Below are positions 56,264 to 64,000 of a stretch of DNA of 64,000 bases, in pieces. The DNA is taken from NCBI GenBank assembly GCA_028281845.1, contig JANQJD010000008.1, forward strand, positions 124,001-188,000, given 5' to 3'. Each line of letters begins with the position of its first letter. Position 1 is the stretch's first letter. Below the pieces are notes generated by a model, which saw only the letters and a program-made list of their open reading frames with translations, made no database searches and was not told where the DNA came from. This DNA is from Rhodospirillales bacterium. Lineage in GTDB: Bacteria > Pseudomonadota > Alphaproteobacteria > Rhodospirillales > Rhodospirillaceae. The translations under genes were made by a program, and so were the position numbers.

Positions 56264-56506
56264 ATGAGCGATAGCATCGCCGAGCGCGTGAGAAGAATCA
56301 TTGTCGAGCACCTCGGGGTAGAAGAATTCAAGGTCACAGAGAACGCGAGTTTCATTGATGATCTGGGGGCAGACAGTCTTGATACGGTTGAATTAGTCAT
56401 GGCGTTCGAGGAGGAATTTGGTTGTGAAATTCCTGATGACGCTGCAGAGAAGATCTTGACAGTGAAGGACGCCACAGCCTTCATCAAGGCGAATGTCAAA
56501 CAATAA
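56264..56506 (+). CDS. acpP: Acyl carrier protein
   Basis: 80-residue acidic carrier of fatty acyl intermediates. It has the phosphopantetheine site Ser38 in [18 protein letters not shown] and the C-terminal [13 protein letters not shown] segment. ATG 56264 gives the standard N-terminus MSDSIAERV; the frame is open further upstream to 56195, where it lacks similarity. fabF follows after 64 bases. Confidence 0.98.
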   Translation: MSDSIAERVRRIIVEHLGVEEFKVTENASFIDDLGADSLDTVELVMAFEEEFGCEIPDDAAEKILTVKDATAFIKANVKQ

Positions 56507-56570
56507 TCATAATAAAAAATAGCGATACTAGCAGTCCATTTCTCGTAATTTCACGAGGGGCCGCCACGGT

Positions 56571-57830
56571 ATGAAAAGAGTTGTCGTCACAGGCATGGGG
56601 ATGGTCACGCCGCTCGGGTGTGGTGTGGCCATCAATTGGCAACGCCTCATTAGCAACATGTCGGGCATCAGCGCTATTAGTCACTTTGACGTTTCTGATC
56701 TGCCGTCGCAGATTGCCGGCATCGTGCCCCGTGGTCATGGCGATGGGGTGTTTGATCCTGATGAGTTTGTGCCACCACGGGAACAGCGTCGCATGGATGA
56801 TTTCCTTCTCTATGCTCTGGCTGCGACGACTGAGGCCGTGGAGGATTCTGGCTGGAAGCCAAAAGGGGAAGAAGACCGCGCTCGGACTGGAGTCATCATA
56901 GGGTCCGGTATTGGCGGGTTACCGGGTATTGCGGCGACAGCAGTCACGCTGGAGAGAAGTGGGCCACGTCGAGTCAGCCCATTTTTTATTCCTGCCGCTC
57001 TGATCAATCTTGCCGCTGGGCACGTCTCCATCAAGTACGGATTCACAGGCCCGAACCATGCTACGGTGACTGCCTGCGCGAGTGGGGCGCATGCCATTGG
57101 CGATGCTTCCCGTCTCATCATGTTCGGCGATGCCGACGTCATGATAGCCGGTGGGACAGAAGCTGCGGTGTGCCGGCTTGGCCTGGCTGGTTTCTCTGCG
57201 GCCCGGGCCCTATCCACCGGATTCAATGATCGTCCGCAAGCTGCCTCGCGCCCATGGGACAGAAAGCGCGATGGCTTCGTCATGAGCGAAGGCGCTGCTA
57301 TGTTGGTACTGGAGGATCTTGAACACGCACGGAGACGCGACGCGAGAATCTACGCCGAGATTCTGGGGTATGGTCTCTCTGGCGATGCCCATCATATTAC
57401 AGCGCCGTCAGAGAATGGGCATGGTGCCTACCGGGCGATGGCCAATGCCCTGCGTAATGCAAGAATTGAGCCTACAGCGATTGATTACATCAACGCTCAT
57501 GGAACATCTACTCCACTTGGCGATGAAATAGAATTATCTGCGGTGAAACGTCTTTTTGGGAAACACGCGTATAAAATGTGCATCTCCTCTACTAAGTCGG
57601 CCGTTGGCCATTTGTTAGGTGCAGCGGGTGCGACAGAAGCTATTTATACTATTCTTGCTATGCGAGATGGCATTGTGCCACCAACACTCAATCTCGAGAA
57701 TCCTGCAGAAGGTTGCGATGTTGATTTGGTGCCGTGTACAGCTAAAGCGCGTACGATTCTGACAGCGTTATCTAATTCATTTGGATTCGGTGGGACAAAT
57801 GCCTCCCTCGTTTTTTCTGCAAGGCCCTAG
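56571..57830 (+). CDS. fabF: 3-oxoacyl-ACP synthase II
   Basis: Condensing enzyme that elongates fatty acids. The 419-residue product has VVVTGMGMVTPLG, the nucleophile Cys169 in TACASGAHAIGDA, and the active-site His residues in YINAHGTSTPLGD and AVGHLLGAAGATE, with NSFGFGGTNASLVF near the end. It is the last gene of the fab set. The mltG-type gene that often follows is absent. A 7-base duplication (GCCCTAG twice) covers the stop codon. Confidence 0.97.
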   Translation: MKRVVVTGMGMVTPLGCGVAINWQRLISNMSGISAISHFDVSDLPSQIAGIVPRGHGDGVFDPDEFVPPREQRRMDDFLLYALAATTEAVEDSGWKPKGEEDRARTGVIIGSGIGGLPGIAATAVTLERSGPRRVSPFFIPAALINLAAGHVSIKYGFTGPNHATVTACASGAHAIGDASRLIMFGDADVMIAGGTEAAVCRLGLAGFSAARALSTGFNDRPQAASRPWDRKRDGFVMSEGAAMLVLEDLEHARRRDARIYAEILGYGLSGDAHHITAPSENGHGAYRAMANALRNARIEPTAIDYINAHGTSTPLGDEIELSAVKRLFGKHAYKMCISSTKSAVGHLLGAAGATEAIYTILAMRDGIVPPTLNLENPAEGCDVDLVPCTAKARTILTALSNSFGFGGTNASLVFSARP

Positions 57831-58026
57831 GCCCTAGTTACGTACAAAAGTCTGTGCATTTCCCTATTGTGCTTGTGCTGAGTGAGTGCGTGAGTCTTCC
57901 GGCTCGCCTGAGAGAGAGGCCGGGGGGGGTAGTTGGAGCGTGCTTTGTGGGCGAGAGACCTCGGTAAAAACCATGAGGGAGTCCGAGTGGAAAACTATCC
58001 TGGTCTCCATCCCCATGCGCTTTTCT

Positions 58027-58752
58027 TCACTTTGGCAAGAACGTCTTCTCTTCTGTGCAGATTGCCCGGCAGAACTTTGGTAAACGGCCAGCGATAATCA
58101 CCGTCACCTCACCGCGTACGGCATCTCTGTAACGTTCTGATAGTACGGACAGCCAGTCTTGTTCGACAGATTCGAAGATTTTTGTCAGGTCTATAGTGAC
58201 GGCTGCCCGCCTGTCCCCCAACACTGCAAGGGCGTCAGTCAGGAGATTGCCTAAACGCCGCGGTGATTCATACAGCACCAATGTCTCTGGCACAGATGCC
58301 ATCCGGGCGAGGAGGCGCCGCCGCCTACCTGATTGGCGGGGTAAAAAACCGAGAAAGGTAAACCCTGTCATTGGCAGCCCAGAAGTTACAAGGGCAGTTA
58401 GTAAAGCACTTGCTCCAGGGACAACAACGACAATATGACCTGCTGCACGTGCAGTACACACGAGGAGGTATCCTGGGTCACTGATACCAGGCATACCAGA
58501 ATCGCTCACATAAGCAACATCGTAGCCATCGGAAAGAAACCTGACAACCAGAGGAACGTTTTTGTGCTCATTGTACTCGTGGATCGACAGCAGTCGCGAC
58601 GGCCTAGCGATTTCGTAATGACTCAGGATTTTACGCGTAACACGAGTGTCTTCGCAGGCCAAAACAGGCACCCGACGCAAGATGGCGATGGCCCGCACAG
58701 AAATGTCCTGAAGATTGCCAATTGGGGTCGCGATGATGAAAAGGGTTGACAT
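58027..58752 (-). CDS. rsmI: 16S rRNA (cytidine-1402-2'-O)-methyltransferase
   Basis: SAM-dependent tetrapyrrole-methylase-fold enzyme that methylates C1402 of 16S rRNA in the P-site region. The 241-residue product has LFIIATPIGNLQDIS, ACEDTRVTRKIL, AYVSDSGMPGISDPGYLLV, PGASALLTALVTSGLP and FLGFLPR. The later family motif ELTKxxE appears as DLTKIFES, a conservative change. It is somewhat shorter at the C-terminus than long RsmI forms. The YraN-type nuclease gene that often follows is absent. It converges on fabF across a 196-base gap. Confidence 0.95.
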   Translation of the reverse strand: MSTLFIIATPIGNLQDISVRAIAILRRVPVLACEDTRVTRKILSHYEIARPSRLLSIHEYNEHKNVPLVVRFLSDGYDVAYVSDSGMPGISDPGYLLVCTARAAGHIVVVVPGASALLTALVTSGLPMTGFTFLGFLPRQSGRRRRLLARMASVPETLVLYESPRRLGNLLTDALAVLGDRRAAVTIDLTKIFESVEQDWLSVLSERYRDAVRGEVTVIIAGRLPKFCRAICTEEKTFLPK

Positions 58753-58773
58753 GGCAACACACGTTAACGCACG

Positions 58774-60264
58774 CTAGGATCCCGTGCGCCCGTGTCTCCT
58801 ACGCACTTGTCGTTCCATAAGGGCCAGTTGGCGTCCAACATACAGAGCATGACCGATGTCAGAGATCGCGCCATCACGGGCAATCTGGCCTTCTATTGCC
58901 ACCGCTGTCCTGCCCCTGTATTGGGTCAGCGTCTCGCCACCGGCTTTGTGAACGGCGACGACCTCACCCGCTTTCTGATCCACAGTAAAGGTGAAATAGC
59001 CATTTGGATCGTACTGCAATTTTTTACTGTTTTCTAATATGTTATTTCCTCTTTTATTTTTCATCATCTGTTTCGCTAAATCGAGTCGTTCCGTCGCATC
59101 TGTGTCTATAGTAATGGAATGACTCACGACCGTAATCGGCCCGTGTGGCAGACCGCCAGCTTCACGTGCAACTTCTGACTGTATAGCCATTAAGCCATAT
59201 AAATTGCACAGCCAAGCTGACATCACATTGTGTGCCCGAAAGGTCGCTGTCAGTGTCAGGACATCCTGGAAAAGACGCAAAAATACAGTCAAAAGACAAG
59301 GAGTGCTCGCGACACCAAAATCTTGAGCGGGATCCCACAGGCTGAGGACAACATTCCTACTTGTTGGCTCAGCAGCAAGCCTCTGAGCAGCTGTCTTGAT
59401 GAGATCAAGGTGCCAATGGCTGCGCAGCCGATTGCCGTAAGTATAACAGACTTCTGCGGGTTGTTCGCCCGAGAGAATTGCAGCCTGATAAGCCCGGAAA
59501 TCAGCCAGTCTGAAGCCAACGGCATGCAGCGCAGCGGAATCATCTTCGACCGGCTCAGTCACTACCACCTTGAGGTTCTGCAACTCCAGCCGTCTGCCGC
59601 CATCCACCCGCACTGGGACACCAAACCGTAGTACACGCCTGACCACCTCCTCCCACGCCAAGAGAGGCCGTTGGCGAACAATGGTGTGTGCGCGCGGCTC
59701 CGACGGAAAATAGACAGGTTGGTATACTGGTAAAGGCGCGTGCACCCGCTCGCGCCGAGTGCGCTCTAAAGGGGGCAAAGTTTTGAAAAATGCACGGACA
59801 GCTGCGGCAGTTCCCGGTGCAGACAATTTTCCAAGAACTACTGGTCGTATATATCCTATTATGAACTGAGGATCAAAAGATGTATCTACGTAGCGCTCTG
59901 TGCCAATGATTCGGAAACAAGACTGGCCAAGACGTTTAGCTGGTTCGACTCCCAATGTCAGCAGGTTGGCAAGTTCCTCGGCCGATCCGCTCAAATTCTG
60001 ACCGAGAATCAGCAAATGACGAATTTGTGGATTCCACAGTAAATTGCGAATGAGCTGCGGGAGACCATCACCATAGAGGTTCGCGAGCACAGCAATACGC
60101 GATGAAGCGGGATCAAGGTCTATTCGTAACCGTCTCAGGAGATCCATCACAGTCTGCACCGGCGTCCACAGTGTCGCAACGCCCACGTCACTGTGCATGT
60201 TGATCACGTGCAGCCGCTCAGAAAAATAGAACGGTTTGAAGGGAAGAGACTGTCGATTTCTCAT
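58774..60264 (-). CDS. Thymidylate-synthase-like protein with MtrA-like and DUF4346 segments
   Basis: 496-residue protein with three apparent segments. Residues about 45-120 (SRIAVLANLYGDGLPQLIR, NPQIRHLLILGQNLSG) resemble the MtrA-like tetrahydromethanopterin methyltransferase domain. Residues about 250-390 resemble archaeal-type thymidylate synthase: YTYGNRLR (274-281), RNVVLSLWDP, a Pro-Cys at 322-323, and RAHN, where typical enzymes have RSxD. Residues about 415-490 (YDPNGYF, GHALYVGRQLA) match DUF4346. It could be a folate- or pterin-linked methyltransferase. I chose ATG 60264; the frame opens at 60510. Function unproven. Confidence 0.7.
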   Translation of the reverse strand: MRNRQSLPFKPFYFSERLHVINMHSDVGVATLWTPVQTVMDLLRRLRIDLDPASSRIAVLANLYGDGLPQLIRNLLWNPQIRHLLILGQNLSGSAEELANLLTLGVEPAKRLGQSCFRIIGTERYVDTSFDPQFIIGYIRPVVLGKLSAPGTAAAVRAFFKTLPPLERTRRERVHAPLPVYQPVYFPSEPRAHTIVRQRPLLAWEEVVRRVLRFGVPVRVDGGRRLELQNLKVVVTEPVEDDSAALHAVGFRLADFRAYQAAILSGEQPAEVCYTYGNRLRSHWHLDLIKTAAQRLAAEPTSRNVVLSLWDPAQDFGVASTPCLLTVFLRLFQDVLTLTATFRAHNVMSAWLCNLYGLMAIQSEVAREAGGLPHGPITVVSHSITIDTDATERLDLAKQMMKNKRGNNILENSKKLQYDPNGYFTFTVDQKAGEVVAVHKAGGETLTQYRGRTAVAIEGQIARDGAISDIGHALYVGRQLALMERQVRRRHGRTGS

Positions 60265-60539
60265 AATCTGGCAGGCCCTCGAGGTGTGGCACCTTGACTC
60301 GCAACACAGGGTTCGCGAGTCTCCCGTGGCCTTTGAGTGACCCTCATCTTTAACATTCTCAACAGCAGGCCACGGTCTCTCCTGCGAGCATAGCAGAATC
60401 CAGTCAGCTGCCAAAGCCATCTGTGACCTATGGTGCGTGCGATTCCGCGCAGGACCACAGGGCATGGACGCGCGCATTTTACAGAGCCAGAACCCTGACC
60501 CTCTTTGCATGGCAGTGCGGGCCGCAGTCTTTCACGTTT

Positions 60540-61109
60540 TCATATGTTCTCTCCCCATCGAGGCAGACACGTGTTTAAAACAAACATATCGAGTACTCGC
60601 CCTACCGCATAGTCCACCACTTCGTCTAAAGATTGAGGACGGATATAAAAAGCTGGGACTGGCGGTGCAAGAACCCCACCCATTTCTGAGACTCGCAGCA
60701 TTGTTCTGAGGTGTCCTCCATGCAGCGGCGACTCACGCACCATCAGCACTAACCGTCTCCGCTCCTTCAACGTGACATCTGCCGCCCGTGTCAGCAGGTT
60801 GGATGTCACACCAGTGGCAATCTCCGACAGAGAGCGGATAGAACAAGGGGCTACCACCATCCCCATTGTCCGGAACGCGCCACTGGACAAGGGTGCTGTC
60901 ATATCATGCACCTGGTAACAGGCATCGGCCATAGTTTGCACCTCCCTCACTTTAGAGGAGGTTTCGCGTACCAGAGTCACTTCTGCAGTGGGAGTCATAA
61001 CAAGATGTGTTTCTATTCCCAAATTTTTTGCCATTGTCAGGAGGCGAAGGCCGTACACTACACCGGAGGCCCCACTGATTCCGATAATCAGACGCGCGCA
61101 TTTGCCCAT
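60540..61109 (-). CDS. ubiX: Flavin prenyltransferase UbiX
   Basis: Makes prenylated FMN, the cofactor of the ubiquinone decarboxylase UbiD. The 189-residue product has LIIGISGASGVVYGLRLL, a central MVVAPCSIRSLSEIATGV and LTRAADVTLKERRRLVLMVRE, split by normal spacing, then GGVLAPPVPAFYIRP. GGGAG eight bases upstream of ATG 61109 fixes the start; the frame is open to 61259. It precedes the TS-like gene on the same strand. ubiD is not in the window. Confidence 0.96.
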   Translation of the reverse strand: MGKCARLIIGISGASGVVYGLRLLTMAKNLGIETHLVMTPTAEVTLVRETSSKVREVQTMADACYQVHDMTAPLSSGAFRTMGMVVAPCSIRSLSEIATGVTSNLLTRAADVTLKERRRLVLMVRESPLHGGHLRTMLRVSEMGGVLAPPVPAFYIRPQSLDEVVDYAVGRVLDMFVLNTCLPRWGENI

Positions 61110-61292
61110 GAATCCGCTCCCAATATTCGCACGTTCAGGACAACATACAGTTCCTGTCATCAGTGCGGTGCAGCACAATCTTATCCTACGGATATCCATC
61201 TCCTCCTTATCCTTATGCACAGATTCTGGTAAAACATGCTCTAAGAAATCATAGTACAACGATCAGATTGCAAGTCCTCAGGGAGAGTCGTG

Positions 61293-61463
61293 ATGAGTGT
61301 GGAGACGCACATTGAAGCTTTGCGTGTAAAACACGCCGAACTGGAATCCGCGATTGCAGCAGAAAATCAACGGCCGTTGCCGGATAGCACGATCCTGACA
61401 GACCTCAAACGTCAAAAACTCAGAATCAAGGAAGAAATCGAACGGTTACACGTCGACATGTGA
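61293..61463 (+). CDS. YdcH/DUF465-like small coiled-coil protein
   Basis: 56-residue protein, MSVETHIEALRVKHAELESA at the start, with a short turn (NQRPLPDS) and a second helix ending in LKRQKLRIKEEIERL. The two-helix layout with LKxxKLxxKDEIxxL near the end is the DUF465/YdcH pattern of alphaproteobacteria, where such proteins are common and uncharacterised. GGGAG upstream supports the ATG. It lies between divergent ubiX and prpE. Confidence 0.85.
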   Translation: MSVETHIEALRVKHAELESAIAAENQRPLPDSTILTDLKRQKLRIKEEIERLHVDM

Positions 61464-61768
61464 GAGATTCCATTGTCACCCGCAGGGAGTCGCCGGTCTA
61501 TCCAATAAATTTCATTGTGAGCAGACATGTGAGAGAGTCGTAAGATTCGCCTGTTGTCCTGAAAAAAAGAAAATTTCTGAATAAAAAATGCGCTGCAAGA
61601 TTTCTCTCCTGAGGCCACGAGTACATGACGCCAATCCTCTTTGCCTTTGCCGTCTGTTTTCAGCACGTAGTGAACTCTGGAGAATATCTGTCTGCTCGAC
61701 ACGCCATACTTCTGAAGAAGAGTCCGGGCTGTTGGGATCACCCCCATGATAGAGAGGGCCTATGCACG

Positions 61769-63685
61769 ATGAATCCATACGAGATCGCCTACCAGCGTTC
61801 CCTATCGGATCCGGAAGGATTCTGGGGAGAAGTCGCAGAAAGTCTCCATTGGGACAGCAAGTGGCACAAAGTTCTTGATGATTCCCATCCGCCTCTCTAC
61901 CGCTGGTTCCATGGTGGTCGCCTCAATACTTGCTACAACGCGGTGGATCGTCATGTTGAACAGGGCCGGGGTGGACAGTGCGCTATTATCTGGGATAGTC
62001 CAACAACTGGCGCACAGCGTCATATCACCTATACAGAGTTAAGGGATCTTGTCGCACGCTGCGCAGGTGCGTTAGTGGCTGAGGGTGTGACAAGGGGGGA
62101 TAGGGTTATCCTGTACATGCCCATGATTCCGGAAGCACTGATTGCTATGCTGGCTTGTGCTCGAATCGGGGCCATTCATTCAGTGGTCTTTGGTGGGTTT
62201 GCCCCGAACGAACTTGCGGTGCGCATTAACGATGCGAAGCCAAAAGTAATTTTTTCCGCTTCCTGTGGAATCGATGGTAGCAAGGTCATTCCATACCAGC
62301 CTTTGCTGCACAAGGCCATTGCGCTGTCGACTCACAAACCTGATAGGCTGATCGTAGTCCGCCGGCCTCAGGCGGAGGTCTCTTTCTCTTCTCGTAGAGA
62401 CCTCGATTACGATTCAGCAATAGCCGCTGCTCGAGCGGTTGATTGCGTCCCTCTGCTCGCGACAGACCCGTTGTATATTCTCTATACGTCAGGGACGACT
62501 GGCGACCCCAAAGGAGTCGTTCGTGACAATGGTGGCCATGCCGTCGCTCTCAAGTGGACAATGGATGCCATATACGACGTCAGACAGGGGGAAGTATTCT
62601 GGGCTGCTTCTGACGTGGGGTGGGTAGTCGGCCATTCCTATATCGTCTACGCTCCCCTTCTACATGGTTGTACAACCGTTGTCTATGAGGGCAAACCGAT
62701 TGGCACACCGGACCCTGGGGCTTTCTGGCGCGTCATTACGGAGCATAGAATCAGCACCCTCTTTACCGCGCCTACCGCATTCCGCGCTATTAAGCGTGAA
62801 GATCCAAACGCAGATTACCTCAAAAAATATGATGTGAGAGGCGCAGGCTTTCGTGCTCTTTTTCTGGCCGGCGAGCGTTCCGACACTCAGACGATCCAGT
62901 GGGCTGAGCATCATCTCAAAGTTCCTGTGGTTGATCACTGGTGGCAGACAGAAACAGGCTGGGCGATCGCAGCTAATTGTTTGGGGTTGCATAGATACCC
63001 AGTCCGTTACGGCTCCCCAACGAGGCCGGTGCCAGGATGGGACGTGAGAGTTATGAGTGAAGATGGCCGTCTCGCCCCCATTGGCCAGAGCGGTCCGCTT
63101 GTGTGCCGGTTACCCCTCCCGCCAGGGAGTCTGGTGATGTTGTGGCAGCGTGAGGAGCGCTACCGCACATCGTATCTTCATGCCTATCCTGGCTATTATC
63201 AGTCTGGAGACGCTGGTTACATTGATGAGGACGGCTATATCTACGTCATGGCGCGAACGGATGACATCATAAATGTGGCTGGCCATCGCTTATCCACAGG
63301 TGCCATGGAGGAAGTCCTCTCGGCCCATCCTGATGTCGCCGAATGTGCTGTTGTTGGTGTCGCAGATACCCTGAAAGGGCAGATTCCTATTGGATTTGTC
63401 TGTCTGAAAGCCGGTGTAGACCGGTCTGAGACTCAGATCATCCCTGAACTGGTCTCCATGGTGCGCGAGAGAGTCGGTGCCGTTGCTGCCTTCAAGACGA
63501 TCGCCATTGTGCAGCGGCTGCCCAAGACACGTTCTGGCAAAATCTTGCGTGGTACAATCCAGAAAATCGCCGATGATCAACCCTATAAAGTGCCGGCTAC
63601 GATAGACGATCCAGAGATTCTGAATGAAATCAAAGAAAGCCTGTACGCACTAGGATACGCTAGGGGAGTCAGAGACTCATTGTGA
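61769..63685 (+). CDS. prpE: Propionyl-CoA synthetase (acetyl-CoA synthetase family)
   Basis: Adenylate-forming ligase that activates propionate (and probably acetate) to its CoA ester. The 638-residue product has the AMP motif LYILYTSGTTGDPKGVVRD, FWAASDVGWVVGHSYIVY, LLHGCTTVVYEGKPIGTPD, HWWQTETGWAI, YQSGDAGYIDEDGY and the catalytic Lys in LPKTRSGKILRGT. The SYIVYAPLL and KPIGTPDPGAF wording is closer to PrpE/ACSS3 than to Acs. ATG 61769 gives MNPYEIAYQRS, the normal start; the frame is open to 61625. Propionyl-CoA links to the ethylmalonyl-CoA pathway genes at 38-43 kb. Confidence 0.9.
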   Translation: MNPYEIAYQRSLSDPEGFWGEVAESLHWDSKWHKVLDDSHPPLYRWFHGGRLNTCYNAVDRHVEQGRGGQCAIIWDSPTTGAQRHITYTELRDLVARCAGALVAEGVTRGDRVILYMPMIPEALIAMLACARIGAIHSVVFGGFAPNELAVRINDAKPKVIFSASCGIDGSKVIPYQPLLHKAIALSTHKPDRLIVVRRPQAEVSFSSRRDLDYDSAIAAARAVDCVPLLATDPLYILYTSGTTGDPKGVVRDNGGHAVALKWTMDAIYDVRQGEVFWAASDVGWVVGHSYIVYAPLLHGCTTVVYEGKPIGTPDPGAFWRVITEHRISTLFTAPTAFRAIKREDPNADYLKKYDVRGAGFRALFLAGERSDTQTIQWAEHHLKVPVVDHWWQTETGWAIAANCLGLHRYPVRYGSPTRPVPGWDVRVMSEDGRLAPIGQSGPLVCRLPLPPGSLVMLWQREERYRTSYLHAYPGYYQSGDAGYIDEDGYIYVMARTDDIINVAGHRLSTGAMEEVLSAHPDVAECAVVGVADTLKGQIPIGFVCLKAGVDRSETQIIPELVSMVRERVGAVAAFKTIAIVQRLPKTRSGKILRGTIQKIADDQPYKVPATIDDPEILNEIKESLYALGYARGVRDSL

Positions 63686-64000
63686 AGAGAGTGCACGCGT
63701 GCCTTTCGGTTGTTAGAGGATTTTAATTAACTTTTCTAATTGTGATAATATTAATTGTGGTAATATTAATGTAGTCTATGTGAAGAGAGTCTTGCTCTGC
63801 TCGCAGGTGCCCTCCGTACGGAGCCGCTCCGTCACAGAGCATGCGTGGGTAGGTCGCGCGAGCGAAAGATGGGTTCACTAGCATGCTTGGCGGAGGCTAT
63901 GACTGGCAGAAGAAAAAAGTTTCTTGCTCGTAATGCTGTTTTCTCAGAGCAACTAAAAAAATATGATTTCCGATTATTCATATAAAGATTGATAGTTATT
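63686..64000. other. AT-rich gene-free end of the window
   Basis: 315 bases without a coding frame of note. GCACGCGTGC, a perfect 10-base palindrome, lies near 63693-63702. A 15-base duplication follows (63737-63766), and the last 90 bases are AT-rich. Confidence 0.55.
63737..63766. repeat. 15-base tandem duplication after prpE
   Basis: TAATTGTG(A/G)TAATAT occurs twice with one mismatch. Confidence 0.94.

Noticed and set aside
1..64000. CRISPR array, prophage, insertion sequence or rRNA operon
   Set aside because: No spaced direct-repeat array, transposase, integrase, phage gene or rRNA sequence was seen; the tandem repeats are adjacent two- to four-copy units without spacers.

Overview
The window reads as one continuous stretch of an alphaproteobacterial chromosome, most like the Rhodospirillales. 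Support for this comes from the dcw order murC-murB-ddl-ftsQ-ftsA-ftsZ-lpxC, a hisZ-purA pair, an rpoH-rluD pair, a DUF6476-like plus JAMM pair, an envC-ctpA pair, divergent cobT/cobS, and genes of the ethylmalonyl-CoA pathway with phaB. No phage, insertion sequence, plasmid or CRISPR feature is visible. Nearly every gene is a housekeeping gene, many operons are missing usual partners, and gene-free gaps of 300-860 bases are common. That combination fits a genome under reduction, such as an obligate symbiont. Pyrophosphate-dependent phosphofructokinase, polyhydroxybutyrate genes and a B12-dependent carbon pathway would suit a storage-polymer-rich symbiont such as Candidatus Riegeria, but that naming is only a guess from memory.

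Layout. 1-8.4 kb: cell wall and division (murC partial, murB, ddl, ftsQ, ftsA, ftsZ) and lpxC. 8.5-15.3 kb: maf, infA, hisZ, purA, rpoH, rluD, a small membrane protein and a JAMM protein. 15.2-20.2 kb: two tandem trkH genes and pfp. 20.4-25.5 kb: tRNA-Glu, an Nfu-type Fe-S scaffold, thiE, cobT, cobS and tldD. 26.4-33.5 kb: gpmI, envC, ctpA, rppH, pyrE and an NDUFA9-like gene. 33.5-38.4 kb: hom, clpP, tig, tRNA-Leu and a small basic protein. 38.4-48.1 kb: mcd and ccr divergent from ecm, then msbA, a DUF374 acyltransferase, phaB and rnhB. 48.3-52.4 kb: a HIG1-like protein, a circularly permuted ATP-grasp/alpha-E fusion and a transglutaminase. 52.5-57.8 kb: rplI-rpsR-rpsF facing fabD-fabG-acpP-fabF. 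58-63.7 kb: rsmI, a three-domain thymidylate-synthase-like protein, ubiX, a YdcH-like protein and prpE.

How the genes work together. The cell still builds peptidoglycan, divides with FtsZ, and makes and exports lipid A. Acetoacetyl-CoA reductase (PhaB), crotonyl-CoA carboxylase/reductase (Ccr), ethylmalonyl-CoA mutase (Ecm) and methylsuccinyl-CoA dehydrogenase (Mcd) are the diagnostic steps of acetyl-CoA assimilation by the ethylmalonyl-CoA pathway. CobT and CobS supply the lower-ligand and final steps of the B12 that Ecm needs, and PrpE activates propionate to propionyl-CoA, an intermediate of the same pathway.

The most unusual things seen are: a protein that appears to join MtrA-like, thymidylate-synthase-like and DUF4346 segments; a Ccr in which both Asn of the usual CO2-pocket segment are Ser; a Maf protein whose catalytic Asp is His; a large number of perfect short tandem duplications, many at stop codons; and short AT-rich islands inside otherwise balanced-GC genes.
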